Assembly (NCBI RefSeq): GCF_011440305.1
Contig: NZ_JAAOIW010000022.1
Coordinates: forward strand, 1-64,000
Reading direction: 5' to 3'
Source of the DNA: Paenibacillus agricola
GTDB lineage: Bacteria > Bacillota > Bacilli > Paenibacillales > NBRC-103111
DNA: 64,000 bases
The translations under genes and the position numbers were made by a program. The notes below the pieces were generated by a model. That model was not told where the DNA came from and did not search any database. It was given only the letters and a program-made list of their open reading frames with translations. This document shows, piece after piece, positions 8,712 through 18,786 of the stretch. Positions within the stretch are counted from its first letter, which is position 1, and each line of letters begins with the position of its first letter.

Positions 8712-9669
8712 GGCTATATCCCTCCGGATTCTTAAAAATTTTGCATCGTATAAAAGCATCTACGACTAAAATACAGACGCAGAGCTCCAATTCTTCATAC
8801 GGAATTTCAATATAATTTTTGCTCTCGATAATTATCTTGGTTATGTTATCAATTATACTGTAGAAAAGTTCTTTAGAGTTAGCTTTTTCATGTTGATGCA
8901 TTGTATACTGCTTTTTGATAATTTGAAAAACGGAAAAGCTTTTATTCGAGCCTTCCCTATCAAACTCAGCATATTTTTCATCTAACTTTTGGTAAAATAT
9001 CTTGTAATCATCAATTGTGTCTTTGACATCCGATAAATCATTGAAGGTTATTTTCTTATCAATCTCAAAGGAATTAATCTCTGGCGATTCAATACAGTTA
9101 GCAAGATTCTCATTTGCAAGTATGTTTATGATGGTCGCAAGATTCGTATCTACTTTAAGTAGATCAACATCATTTCCAAGTTCCTTTTTAACAAACTCAA
9201 ATACCTCACGCTGTTTGTCGATTTCCATGCTCAGTATAACATTTAATAATGTGTTTATATCCACAATGTCATCCGTGGGAGAAAAAGCAGCATTATGTGG
9301 ATTAATAAAACTCATATCCCGAAGTTTGGTTGCATCCTTAGCAATTGAAACAAAAATGAAACGGTAACCTGAATACCTACGGAATATATCCTTATTTAAC
9401 GAGCCTTCAATTTTTTGTTTTGTACAGGTTGAAGATACTTGAGCAACAACTTTGTGGTTTACATCCACCAAATCAATACCTTCAACATTCTGTTTAAGTA
9501 TATTCATATTAACCAACGTAAGTCCAAACAATAAATTCATTAATTCAGCAAAAAACGTCTCTGAATATATATTCAAATCCAATAAATTGATCTTTCCTCG
9601 TTTTTCAATTCGTCTTGCCAAAACTTCCAGCTTTTCTTCTATATAATTGAAGTATTTACTTCGATTCAT
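8695..9669 (-). CDS. SMEK-domain effector of an ABC-three-component system
   Basis: 324 residues. The N-terminal region has the SMEK-domain pattern LNIYSETFFAELMNLLFGL, GIDLVDVNHKVVAQVSST and KQKIEGSL (about 28-95). The D-x-n-VAQVS arrangement resembles a PD-(D/E)XK-like nuclease core, though the usual ExK is not clear. The C-terminal two thirds are helical and not recognised. First gene of the three-gene operon. In ABC-three-component systems this position carries the effector or target-recognition component. The ribosome site is weak, and the start is chosen as the only Met that keeps the domain complete. Confidence 0.75.
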   Translation of the reverse strand: MNRSKYFNYIEEKLEVLARRIEKRGKINLLDLNIYSETFFAELMNLLFGLTLVNMNILKQNVEGIDLVDVNHKVVAQVSSTCTKQKIEGSLNKDIFRRYSGYRFIFVSIAKDATKLRDMSFINPHNAAFSPTDDIVDINTLLNVILSMEIDKQREVFEFVKKELGNDVDLLKVDTNLATIINILANENLANCIESPEINSFEIDKKITFNDLSDVKDTIDDYKIFYQKLDEKYAEFDREGSNKSFSVFQIIKKQYTMHQHEKANSKELFYSIIDNITKIIIESKNYIEIPYEELELCVCILVVDAFIRCKIFKNPEGYSHVIAG

Positions 9670-9762
9670 TAGCCATACATACCCCTATTCAAAAATGATT
9701 TAAACCACGTTCATTGACTATTCGACAAATCATTGGAAATTCCTCTCCCATTGAAGTCCATT

Positions 9763-9788
9763 AAAAAAAGCGTCTAATTAAAGACGCT
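9763..9788 (-). terminator. Terminator for the rlmD transcript
   Basis: On the minus strand AGCGTCTTTAATTAGACGCT is followed by TTTTTTT, about 155 bases past the rlmD stop. A classic intrinsic terminator. Confidence 0.75.
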
Positions 9789-9943
9789 CCACACACTTTA
9801 CTACATGTCTACACACTCGACGTCAAAACCAAGGTCCAGCACGACCGAAACCTCGATTTCGTCCTTAAGCACCTTATTTTTGAAATCTGCGCCATCCTTC
9901 GTAAATGTCGTAAACGGCGCAAAGTGTTGAAAACAAAGGATTT

Positions 9944-11315
9944 CTACGTATCTATTCGTTGCATTCCTACTACGGCCTCCACATGCACGGTATGCGGGAA
10001 CAGGTCGACAGGTTGCACGGTTTGAAGCGTGTAGCCGAATGGCAGCAATTCAGTTACGTCAGTTGCGAATGTGTCAGGATTGCATGATACATAGACGATC
10101 CGTTTTGGTTTGGAGCGTACAATGCGGCGCATCACTTTCCCTCCAGCTCCGCTACGTGGTGGGTCTATCAACAGAATATCTGCGAATCCGAAATGATCAT
10201 GCATCTCATCTAGTCCCCTTCGTGCATCACGGGCAAGGAATGTCGTGTTATGCAAATCATTATCGATGGCATTCCGTTTTGCGGATTCAATCGATGTCTC
10301 GACAATCTCGATTCCTGCCAATTCCTTCACAAGTGCCGCGAACGGTAATGAGAACGTGCCGACACCACAAAACAGGTCGATCATTTTCTCGTCTTCCTTT
10401 GGTTTTCCCATTTCCAACGCAAGGTCCACAAGCTTTTTGGCCTGTAAAGGGTTCGTCTGGAAGAATGTATCGAACCAAAGACGATAGCGATATCCTGCCA
10501 TTTCATCATAAATGAAATCACGCCCCGTTAACAGATGCGTATCCTCGGATTGTGTGCGATCCGCCCAGTCTGTGTTCACAAGCCAAAGAAGGCTTTTCAC
10601 ATTCGGGAACTTCTTCGTGATCCGCTCGACAAGATTTTCAACTGCAGACGCCAATTCACCGTCAGGCGTTTTCGTAGCAAACAATGCCAACATCATTTCT
10701 CCGGTCGCAAACGATTCCCGCACCATCAAATGACGAAGAAGCCCATCATGTGCATCTTTGTCATAGCCTTTCAGGGCGAACTCCTTTACCCATTCGCCGA
10801 CTTCTAACATGCCCGGCCTGCAATCAGACACGTTTCCAGTGGGATGATCTTACGGAAATTCCCTTGTTCATGCATTCCAATATGCCCTTCAGGGGAAAAA
10901 GTGAACTCCATCTTATTACGGTAATGCCAAGGGTCGTCCATACCGATCGTTCAAAATCTAATCCTTTACGTTTCAATGCGTTCTTCACATGCTTAGTCTT
11001 ATGCTTCAATTGACCTTCATACGTCCAGTGTTGCCATACACAACCTCCGCAAAGCTCAAAATGAGGACAAGCCGCATCCGTCCGTTCGTGGCTTGCAGTT
11101 AGAATCTCTACAGGTATTACTTTTCTTCGTTTCTTATCGGGATCATCGACGACGACCTGCACTGACTCCCCTATGAGCGTCTGCGGAATCGTTAGCTTCA
11201 GCTTTCTAGGATTGGAACCTTTATCACTCTCACGCCAAATCACAGCTTTTCCATTGCCTTTTTCATCTAAATGGTCAATTTCAGCGACGAGCGTTTGTTC
11301 TTTTATATTAGTCAA
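9944..11315 (-). pseudogene. rlmD: 23S rRNA uracil-C5 methyltransferase RlmD, two frameshifts
   Basis: TTG start at 11315 with AAAGGGG upstream. The first frame (163 codons) carries a TRAM domain and the iron-sulfur cluster motif CPHFELCGGC. A middle piece in another frame reads DDPWHYRNKMEFTFSPEGH through IIPLETCLIAG, and the last frame (from 10831) carries the SAM-binding FCGVGTFSLP, DPPRSGAG and the nucleophile motif SCNP. Together they make an ordinary RlmD/TrmA-family protein of about 455 residues (AdoMet methylation of U1939 of 23S rRNA). Two frame changes, near 10935 and 10821, break it. Decay or sequencing errors in short homopolymers are both possible. Followed by a good terminator. 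Confidence 0.85.
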
Positions 11316-11637
11316 GGAATGATTCCCCTTTCAACAGTCCATACATGTATTGAAGGATTGTTCCCACAATGCTTGTGTACCTCTTCAAAACAGACATACC
11401 TTATCATTATAACGAAAATGGGGCAGAATGAGCATGCACTTCATACAAATTCAATAACATCAAGTTTGAAGTGTGATGGGTGACAGACACCAAAAATGTT
11501 CTTTACATTAATTGATGTCTGTCTCTTACACAATTGATTCTGTGCAAGGAACGAAAAAAAATGATACTCTGTATGATGGGTAAAGGACTTTGCTATAGCT
11601 TATATCGTTTTTATATGTTGCAACAGGAGGAGATAAT

Positions 11638-12615
11638 ATGAGTAACGAACAAAATTTTTGGCTTGATTTACCAAAGCCGTTTTTTATATTAGCACCAATG
11701 GAAGATGTCACAGATGTTGTATTTCGTCACGTCATTAGTGAAGCTGCAAAACCCGACGTATTTTTCACGGAATTCACAAATACAGAAAGTTATTGTCACC
11801 CTGTAGGAAAAGACAGTGTACGTGGTCGATTAACGTTCACAGATGATGAGCAACCGATTGTCGCTCATATTTGGGGCAATAAACCTGCATTTTTTGAACA
11901 GATGAGTATTGATATGAAAAAACTTGGTTTTCGTGGTGTCGATTTAAACATGGGATGCCCAGTACAAAACGTCGCATCCAATGGAAAAGGTGCTGGATTA
12001 ATACAACATCCTGAAGTTGCGGCAGAAATTATTCAAGCAGCAAAAGTAGGTGGATTACCAGTTAGTGTTAAAACAAGATTGGGTTACCATGATATTAACG
12101 AGTGGCGCGATTGGTTAGGACATATATTGAAACAAGATATTGCGAATCTTTCCATTCACCTTCGTACAAAAAAAGAGAAGAGTAAAGTAGATGCACACTG
12201 GGAACTAATCCCTGAAATAAAAAAATTACGCGATGAAATTGCTCCAAATACGTTGTTAACCATTAATGGAGATATTCCTGACCGCGCAAAAGGATTAAAA
12301 TTAGTAGAACAATACGGCGTTGATGGTGTCATGATTGGCCGCGGTATTTTCACCAATCCATTTGCTTTTGAAAAAGAACCTAAAGAACATAGCGCGAAGG
12401 AATTTCTCAATTTACTTCTTTTACAGTTAGATCTTCACGATAAATATTCAAATGAAACCGAACCACGTCCATTTAAACCACTTCTTCGCTTTTTCAAAAT
12501 CTATGTTCGTGAATTTAGAGGCGCAGGCGAACTAAGAAACCAATTAATGGATACCAAGTCAACAGATGAAGTACGTCGTTTAGCAAAAAATGTTTTAGAT
12601 GAAGCATTAGATTGA
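11638..12615 (+). CDS. tRNA-dihydrouridine synthase
   Basis: 325 residues, AGGAGGAG six bases before the ATG. Flavin-dependent reduction of uridine to dihydrouridine in the tRNA D-loop. Family marks: [13 protein letters not shown] at residue 18, [17 protein letters not shown] at about 103 with the catalytic Cys, SVKTRLGY, the histidine in LSIHLRT, INGDI, and GVMIGRGIF near residue 228. Length is normal for DusB/DusC-like enzymes. Stand-alone gene with its own terminator. AT-rich compared with the genes at 44-50 kb, so it may come from a different background. It appears intact. Confidence 0.9.
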   Translation: MSNEQNFWLDLPKPFFILAPMEDVTDVVFRHVISEAAKPDVFFTEFTNTESYCHPVGKDSVRGRLTFTDDEQPIVAHIWGNKPAFFEQMSIDMKKLGFRGVDLNMGCPVQNVASNGKGAGLIQHPEVAAEIIQAAKVGGLPVSVKTRLGYHDINEWRDWLGHILKQDIANLSIHLRTKKEKSKVDAHWELIPEIKKLRDEIAPNTLLTINGDIPDRAKGLKLVEQYGVDGVMIGRGIFTNPFAFEKEPKEHSAKEFLNLLLLQLDLHDKYSNETEPRPFKPLLRFFKIYVREFRGAGELRNQLMDTKSTDEVRRLAKNVLDEALD

Positions 12616-12637
12616 AGCATCCCACCTGTGCATGATT

Positions 12638-12668
12638 AAAAAGACTTGCTGTAAAAACAAGTCTTTTT
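12638..12668 (+). terminator. Terminator after the dihydrouridine synthase gene
   Basis: AAAAAGACTTG and CAAGTCTTTTT form a strong stem around a nine-base loop, 22 bases past the stop. Confidence 0.8.
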
Positions 12669-12703
12669 AAGGAATTATAGTTTTATTCAAAATCATTAAA
12701 AAT

Positions 12704-12755
12704 AATGAGAGACCTCCCAAAAGTTCAATGAACTCTTGAAAGGTCTCTCATTTTT
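12704..12755. terminator. Second long hairpin, bidirectional terminator
   Basis: AATGAGAGACCT and AGGTCTCTCATT make a 12-bp stem with an inner AAGTTCA/TGAACTCTT helix; TTTT follows on the plus strand. It follows the first terminator without an intervening gene. Confidence 0.65.
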
Positions 12756-13321
12756 GCACTATGTTGTCAAACGGAGTTTCCTCTCAAGGAAACTCTTGAT
12801 GCTACAGACTTCTCAGCCTGATTACTGCATGGAGCGTTTTTCTGGTCCATCGGCGATGAAATCTACCGCTTAAGCGCGGTCGCTCATCATCGATTCACAA
12901 AAAGCTAACTGAAAGTGCTAATTCATTGGGGAACAAAGAGAAGTTCGTTTGTAGGCTATAATTTCAGCACAAATTATAACCACGATTACCTATTTTTGTA
13001 ATAATTTGTGCTCAGACCATATTATCACATTCATCTTAAAAATTTTGTATAATTTTGTCATATTTCATAAAATTTTTATAAATTTTATCGATTTTTATGT
13101 AAGAATTCATCCTTCCGAGTTTTAAGTAAGTGAAATAAAATTTCATTGTAAGGCGAATATTAGCTTCATTAATTTCCCAACGCCCTTCATCTAATTGAAT
13201 GCAAGTTTTCCTTCATCCTACTTTACGATGATCTTCTTTCTTCCGAATTTCGGTACATTCCTAACCAACAAATTTCTTTACTCCAGGAAACCGTGCCCAA
13301 ATAACGGCATAAGCTAAACCA
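12756..13321. other. Intergenic stretch, no gene recognised
   Basis: Very AT-rich between 12950 and 13260. A minus-strand stretch near 13255-13330 could read YAVIWARFPGVKKFVG followed by a stop, possibly a frameshifted tail of the small ORF beside it. Nothing else supported. Confidence 0.35.
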
Positions 13322-13648
13322 TCAGGTGGGATTCATTAACCATATCCCTTGTAAATCGTCGATTTTCCACTCTAGTACTTTTATGTAGGCTAACATTTCG
13401 GCTTCCGTTTTTCTTGTGATAAATCCAGGAATACCAGACCTTTCAATAGCTATCGTTTTCTCGAACATATCACTCTTTTTACTTACGGGGGTACATCGAC
13501 TGTTTTTAAAACTTAGGATGATTTGCGAAAATCTTTCCCAGTTATCCAGACGGTTTTGTAATAATATGAGCGAATAATAGTGGTCACAATTCGTGGTAAA
13601 CGGATAGTTGTGGTATTTCTTATTTCGTTCCATCGTTGACTTGATCAC
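13322..13648 (-). CDS. Unrecognised small protein, possibly broken
   Basis: 108-codon frame with no family I recognise. The second half (FITRKTEAEMLAYIKVLE, then WKIDDLQGIW) looks like a genuine amphipathic helix. Beyond the stop, another frame encodes VIWARFPGVKKFVG before its own stop, so a frameshift may split a longer gene. No clear ribosome site. It lies just outside the IS6 copy. Confidence 0.3.
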   Translation of the reverse strand: MIKSTMERNKKYHNYPFTTNCDHYYSLILLQNRLDNWERFSQIILSFKNSRCTPVSKKSDMFEKTIAIERSGIPGFITRKTEAEMLAYIKVLEWKIDDLQGIWLMNPT

Positions 13649-13749
13649 TTGTAGTTTTTATCAACCAGATTGGGTAGCTCGTCCATTCCAATAACTTCCC
13701 ATTCCATTATGGAATATGGCCTGCCCTCAAGGCAGGCCATCTAAATCTA

Positions 13750-14581
13750 GGTTGTGGTGCAAAGCTCTAATTCATGATAACGTAACTGATAATGAAGTCA
13801 TGGGATGGAGCAACTTATTTTGGAAACGAAAATGGATTTATTTAAATGGAAGCAATATGAATCGCCAATCACCTTACTAACGGTGAGGTGGTATTTGAAA
13901 TATAGTTTAAGCTATCGAGATATAGTCGAAATGATGGGCGAGCGAGGATTAAAGATTTCACATACAACGATCATGAGATGGGTCCATGAATTTGGACCCG
14001 AAATCGACAAACGAATCCGTCCCTTTTTGAAACCTACAAACGATTCTTGGAGGACTGACGAAACCTACATAAAAGTCAAAGGACAGTGGTAGTATTTATA
14101 TCGGGCCGTTGATTCTATGGGGAAAACCATTGATTTCATGTTATCTGAAAACCGGGATATACCGGCGGCTAAGCGTTTCTTTACTAAGGCTTTGTCCTCT
14201 CCACATCATCAAATCCCACGTGTCATCACCTTGGATAAAAATCCAGCCTATCCACCAGCCATACAAGTATTAATAAAGAGGAAATTACTGCCAAAAGAAA
14301 CCTTGATTAGACAGACAAAATATCTAAACAACATTGTGGAGCAAGATCACCGATTCATTAAGAAAATCACAAAACCGATGCTCGGTTTCAAATCATTTCT
14401 AACTGCAGAACAGACATTAAAAGGAATCGAGGCCATGCATATGATTAGGAAAGGGCAGGCCGAAAATAATTCGTCTGTCCTCTCTGCTGTTGAATGGCTT
14501 AATAAAATATTTGGTATTTTGGCATAGTTAATTACAATTTAATGGGAAGTTGCTATCTTTTTTAATTCTTGCACCACAACC
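13750..14581 (+). mobile_element. IS6-family insertion sequence, copy 1 (inactive)
   Basis: An 832-bp element bounded by the inverted repeat GGTTGTGGTGCAA. It is nearly identical to copy 2 (19766-20597), which lies in the opposite orientation. No matching 8-bp target duplication is visible at its flanks. The two copies enclose the helicase-nuclease cassette. Confidence 0.9.
13805..14527 (+). pseudogene. IS6-family transposase with an in-frame amber stop
   Basis: 240-codon DDE transposase of the IS6 (IS26-like) family: HTH region YSLSYRDIVEMMGERGL, first Asp in WRTDETYIKVKG, then TLDKNPAYP and the E in NNIVEQDHRFIKK. The codon after KGQW is TAG at 14090-14092, where the other copy has AAG (Lys); the frame is otherwise intact on both sides. 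A single nonsense change therefore kills this copy, while copy 2 could act on both sets of ends in trans. Confidence 0.9.
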
Positions 14582-14733
14582 AATAATTCAATCTCATGAT
14601 GACGAATTAGTATTAAGCACCATTGGAGAACGGTACGTTAAGGCAAATTGTCAATTTCTTAGTAAAAGATAATTCCAGTACCATACTCATAACCATTGAA
14701 TATAGTTATCACTTAGAAGAATAAACGTAATTA

Positions 14734-14771
14734 ACAAAGGACAGTTTGCTGAAGCAAACTGACCCTTGTTA
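14734..14771 (-). terminator. Terminator-like hairpin below the helicase cassette
   Basis: AACAAAGG-A-CAGTTTGCT-GA-AGCAAACTG-A-CCCTTGTT folds into one long stem. Read on the minus strand it is followed by a T-rich run, fitting an end for the minus-strand cassette. Confidence 0.5.
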
Positions 14772-14826
14772 TTCAACTATAGTGTCCTGATAGCTGAATG
14801 ATATTGTGTTTTTTGAGGACCAAATA

Positions 14827-15018
14827 TCAGATTATCAGTATGGAGCTTGGAAGATGGTGTGCAGAGAACGATCCGCTTTCACCGCTAACACCTTGAAACA
14901 TAATTTGCTTCCTGTTGATCGCTGAGAGGGAACAGCCATATTTTTGAGTTAATTTGTTAACGATGATTTTCTTGTCAGGAACAGACATTTTATAACCCTC
15001 ATATGTCGTATTTTCCAC
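14827..15018 (-). CDS. Small unknown ORF at the end of the helicase cassette
   Basis: 63 codons including MSVPDKKIIVNKLTQKYGCS. No recognised domain, and no strong ribosome site. It is on the same strand as the helicase cassette and downstream of it, before the terminator-like hairpin. It may be the tail of a broken gene. Low confidence that it is expressed. Confidence 0.25.
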   Translation of the reverse strand: MENTTYEGYKMSVPDKKIIVNKLTQKYGCSLSAINRKQIMFQGVSGESGSFSAHHLPSSILII

Positions 15019-15061
15019 ATAATACCATATGGTTTTGCAGCCTGCAGATGATTTTGCAGGG

Positions 15062-15289
15062 CTAACAACATGCTGTTAGCCGACCTCGGCTAAACGTGGT
15101 TGCATTACTGGTTTCTGTCTCTGGTACGAAATCATTTCGACACCATCTGACAAAGTTATTGGAGTGGCTAAGGTATGTCTTGGCGGTGGTGTCCTTAAGA
15201 TTACCTGCTTTCAACTTTTCTGATACTTCTTTCTCGTACTGTTCATACAATAACTCCAATTGCTTAATAAAGTCCTGAGATGCTTTCAC
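15062..15289 (-). CDS. Small protein with integrase-N-terminal-like helix
   Basis: 75 codons from a GTG start. The central part, LKDTTAKTYLSHSNNFVRWC, looks like the core-binding (SAM-like) domain that starts tyrosine recombinases, but no catalytic domain follows. Small proteins of this type occur next to restriction and defence genes in Bacilli. It follows the helicase-nuclease gene by about 95 bases on the same strand. Its end overlaps a GGCTAACA/TGTTAGCC hairpin (15059-15080). Confidence 0.4.
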   Translation of the reverse strand: MKASQDFIKQLELLYEQYEKEVSEKLKAGNLKDTTAKTYLSHSNNFVRWCRNDFVPETETSNATTFSRGRLTACC

Positions 15290-15383
15290 TCAACCATTAG
15301 TACATTATCCATGAGAAAAGAAAAAGCTACCGAATTTCTCGACAGCTTAAGGAGTCGCTAGTAAAACTGGACGACTGAAGTCT

Positions 15384-17933
15384 TTATCGTAGAGGTATTG
15401 TGTACTTATCTACGAATTGACTATATAACAGACCATTGGTTGAAAGAAGTGTATGCACCTCAGCAATCGACCAAAATTTAGGTGGCTTTTGGGAAAGGGC
15501 TTTAGCCAAATTCGAAAGGGCGTCCTTCAGTTGTTTTAACAACGCTTCATGCATGACTCTGCTATCATCTGAAGGATGGGCATTTTCAAATGACTTTGTG
15601 CCCCTATGTAACATAATAGGGATGTACTCCTGTTCGCTGCCATATTTATCGCTATGCCATTGAATTGAATGAAGTAACTGCTCAATCTCTGATCTAGATA
15701 CTCTGTCATTAGTGCTATTATTTTTCGCCTCGATGATAAGATTGACTCCGTTTTCCATTCTCCATAGATTATCCGGACCATCGCCCTCATCTTCCTCCGG
15801 CATCTGAGAAGTAAACCCGAGGAATTCACCGATTTGATGAACACTCTTTTCAAATGCATGAGAATCAACATCGGGGGAGTAAATTAAATCTGTATATAAG
15901 TTCTCAATAGCAATAACCACATCTGTTCCAGTGGAGTATTGAGCTAACCACTTAACCACAATATCAGCTTGCCGACCTTTTACCTTGGTCAGCTTCGAGT
16001 AGGTATGAGCTTGCGGTTTTAGTACTTTCGAAGAAAGGCTCTTGGCTTTTACCTGCATGTCAGCAGCTCCGACTGGATTCAATGAATCTATTAAAGTTGC
16101 CCCCATTTGTAGATAATAAGCCTCATCGATATTGCTCATAGAATCTTTATGAGTGTTCATAATATCGCGGATCACACTACAAGCATCTTCATAAAAATCG
16201 TCACGATACTTTTTAAGCGCCAATCTCTCTGTCTCGGCAATATCGAGCAGGTGAGATGTCCCGCTTTTATCGTCTGGTTCAGCTTTCAAAATCATATCCT
16301 TGTGAAACTGTCGCCATTCCTGATCACCAGCTAAACAATCGTCCACCGCCCCATAAATCTCCTTCAAAGCCTCTTCCGAAGATGTCGGTTTGTGATCACC
16401 AAACAACTCAAGACCAAAATCAATTTGCGCTCTTGTAGCAGGATTAAAGAAGAAACGATTCGCATCAACCCCAATAAAGTTGAGCAATGAATTGTCTAGA
16501 ATGAAAACTGCACAATGGTCACTGCCTGACCTTACTGCTCTGCCCAACCCTTGTTCAATTGTCTGAGCAGTTTGGGCATTTAAGAAAGGTGACCCCTCGC
16601 GAGCAATCGAGATATACCGTTCTCTTGCAGAATACGCGCTCGGTTTACCATCAAGAACTAGAATCCTACAAGAATCTCCCGCCAAGTCGACCCCATCATA
16701 TCTGTTCAGGAATACCATAAGATTACCTTGGGTATCCTTCAGTTTTTGAGTCGCGGCTAGTATATTATCTTTGTCGACAAGAATCGGCTTAAATTTAGCC
16801 CATGCTTTTGCCTTGTTACCATTCGGCACAATTACCACAACATTATGCTTCTCAGCATATTTTGCGATAATCGGTCGCATCATTTCGTCTGTCAAATCGG
16901 CAAAATACCTTTTCGGCGCAATAATTAGCCTTTCTCCAGCGTCCCCTTGGTTATCAACCTCTAATGGGGCTATAACTGAATCCTTTTCAATCCCGAGTTC
17001 CGTTATCAGATCGGTACTGTTATTAAATGTTGCCGACAAAATAAACCTATGCTTGGCGTTGAAAAATGAAGGGATTCTTTGCACAGGTATTTGAAGCGGT
17101 GTGATTTCAATTTGACTACCGCTTATATAACATTGACACTTAGACAATTCATCACCAATAATACCCCAAGAGAAAAAGACAGAATCATCATTGTCTGCAT
17201 ATAACTTTTGAAGGATATTAAATACCGCATCTTTATGCTGCCTCCAAACCCAGTAGGGAACAATCCGTGAAACCGTAGTATCTCCATTCTTAATGGCAGT
17301 TAGCGCCCCTTCACCTTGCTCACGAATTGAAGATTCGAATAGCTTATACAATTTTGAGTATGCAGGATGATCCCTCTCAAAAATAATCGTACTTTGCTGA
17401 CGAGCCTTCTTAATACAACTATGAGCATCATCAATAACTAACGCGCCGATCTCTTGAATTGGACGATTCCCATACCCATCGACGCCAAAGATTGAGCGAC
17501 CATTAAACATTCTCTCGAATGTGGTAATAAGAATAGCTTTTCGGTTCAAGAACTCATGCGGGAACTCTGCTGCTTGACCTGGTTCCTGATTGATTGTCAC
17601 TACAGGTATATTGTGTATGGCAGCCTGTTCAATGGCTTGTTCCACGAGTTGCTTGTCAGGACAGAGATAAACTACAGGTCCGACACCTTCATTCATCTTA
17701 GAAAGAAGCATCAGTTGACCAATTAGGGTTTTTCCCGCGCCTGTATTTAAGATCCCAACTACATCCCCTTGTTCGCGCTTGCTATGCCACAACTTTAAAA
17801 AGTCTTTTTGAATATCCCGAAGGTAGTCATACCCCTCCTGATGAATCAAAGTCTTGAAAATCTCAGTTGGGTCTGTAGGCTTCGTTGGTCCCCCGCCGTT
17901 CCCACCTCTGATCCTACTTTTGAATAAACTCAT
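15384..17933 (-). CDS. Superfamily 2 helicase fused to PD-(D/E)XK-like nuclease
   Basis: 849 residues, start supported by GGAG seven bases upstream. Helicase motifs: I NTGAGKTL (about residue 63), II VIDDAHS (DDAH box, about 168), III LSATF, and VI QGLGRAVRSG; the late YDGVDLAGDSCRILVLDGKP suggests an XPD/DinG-like or DEAD/DEAH ATPase. The C-terminal region has GPDNLWR followed by LIIEAKNN (about 735-755), which fits the PD...ExK core of an Mrr-like nuclease. The N-terminus begins with a glycine-rich patch. Largest gene of a cassette with a zinc-ribbon protein upstream, flanked by IS6 copies. It probably unwinds or translocates on and cuts foreign DNA; the function is inferred. Confidence 0.75.
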   Translation of the reverse strand: MSLFKSRIRGGNGGGPTKPTDPTEIFKTLIHQEGYDYLRDIQKDFLKLWHSKREQGDVVGILNTGAGKTLIGQLMLLSKMNEGVGPVVYLCPDKQLVEQAIEQAAIHNIPVVTINQEPGQAAEFPHEFLNRKAILITTFERMFNGRSIFGVDGYGNRPIQEIGALVIDDAHSCIKKARQQSTIIFERDHPAYSKLYKLFESSIREQGEGALTAIKNGDTTVSRIVPYWVWRQHKDAVFNILQKLYADNDDSVFFSWGIIGDELSKCQCYISGSQIEITPLQIPVQRIPSFFNAKHRFILSATFNNSTDLITELGIEKDSVIAPLEVDNQGDAGERLIIAPKRYFADLTDEMMRPIIAKYAEKHNVVVIVPNGNKAKAWAKFKPILVDKDNILAATQKLKDTQGNLMVFLNRYDGVDLAGDSCRILVLDGKPSAYSARERYISIAREGSPFLNAQTAQTIEQGLGRAVRSGSDHCAVFILDNSLLNFIGVDANRFFFNPATRAQIDFGLELFGDHKPTSSEEALKEIYGAVDDCLAGDQEWRQFHKDMILKAEPDDKSGTSHLLDIAETERLALKKYRDDFYEDACSVIRDIMNTHKDSMSNIDEAYYLQMGATLIDSLNPVGAADMQVKAKSLSSKVLKPQAHTYSKLTKVKGRQADIVVKWLAQYSTGTDVVIAIENLYTDLIYSPDVDSHAFEKSVHQIGEFLGFTSQMPEEDEGDGPDNLWRMENGVNLIIEAKNNSTNDRVSRSEIEQLLHSIQWHSDKYGSEQEYIPIMLHRGTKSFENAHPSDDSRVMHEALLKQLKDALSNLAKALSQKPPKFWSIAEVHTLLSTNGLLYSQFVDKYTIPLR

Positions 17934-18015
17934 TCTGATTCTCCATTCCTATTTTTGTAGTCCCATCATTATATATTAAGCTCCATGTCGAAATTTGTTA
18001 GTTTGTGTTGTCGAT

Positions 18016-18597
18016 TCATAACACTTCAACAATTCTGATGGGTGTCGCAGGTGCTACTGGTGATGACTGACCTCCTAACATCGAAACCCCTTTAGCCGTA
18101 ACAGTGAGCTGAGTCGGGAATTTTACCTCACCTGAAACGAGTACTTCCTCGACTAGAGTTCTCATCATCATTAAGCTCGGACTTTCATGATTCACCTCGG
18201 GATAGAAAACAGGATAGTCTTTTGTTTCAATCAATACTGGATCGCCAAAAAATGTCGAAAGACCTTGAAGATTACCCAGGACTTTCAAGTTACGATCTGG
18301 AATGGATGGGAACTGGTTAATGATTTGAGGAATTGTATACCCTTCAGGGTAATCGCCTGGATTACCTATGAACAATGTGACTACCGGTTCCTTATTAATT
18401 GTCCGTGATCTGGTAAATGCCGACACCTTCATCAACTGCGGCTGAAGTTTACGCGCGGCAGGTAAATCATCAAAACAATCCTGGGTGATCTGAAATTCAC
18501 CGCAACTTGGACAAGTTATTTGATATACCTCAGAACCATCTCTTTTTAGTACTGCTTCGTTGCCGCAAAGAGGGCATTGTACTTTCGATGTCATCAT
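18016..18597 (-). CDS. Zinc-ribbon protein, partner of the helicase-nuclease
   Basis: 193 residues. The N-terminal zinc ribbon has two pairs, CPLCG (about residue 8) and CPSCG (about 30). The rest has a possible winged-helix or beta-rich core (LTVTAKGVSMLGG near the end) and no recognised enzyme motif. Two ATGs open the frame (MMTSK) without a strong ribosome site. It ends 83 bases before the helicase start on the same strand. It could be a DNA- or RNA-recognition subunit. Function unknown; the pairing rests on position. Confidence 0.55.
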   Translation of the reverse strand: MMTSKVQCPLCGNEAVLKRDGSEVYQITCPSCGEFQITQDCFDDLPAARKLQPQLMKVSAFTRSRTINKEPVVTLFIGNPGDYPEGYTIPQIINQFPSIPDRNLKVLGNLQGLSTFFGDPVLIETKDYPVFYPEVNHESPSLMMMRTLVEEVLVSGEVKFPTQLTVTAKGVSMLGGQSSPVAPATPIRIVEVL

Positions 18598-18786
18598 GTA
18601 GAATTCACAAGCAATGTCATTTGTAAATATTCGCCAACAAGGGGCTTAACTCCTGCTCCTTAAGCACGAATCGACAAAATCCCCACTCGGGAAATAAAAA
18701 TGCGGGTACCTGTTTAGGATAGCCGCATCCGTTGATTTTCTAACTTCACTTCTCATACAGCGGAAGCCGCGGAACCCGGAAGGGAC
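18598..18786 (-). other. Leader/spacer inside the cassette
   Basis: Contains AAGGAGCAGGAG on the minus strand and GC-rich hairpin sequence (GCGGAAGCCGCGG). It may hold an internal start or transcription signal for the zinc-ribbon and helicase genes. Confidence 0.25.

Noticed and set aside
10039-11013. Several plus-strand ORFs opposite rlmD
   Set aside because: Antisense shadows of a GC-rich conserved gene; no ribosome sites or domains.
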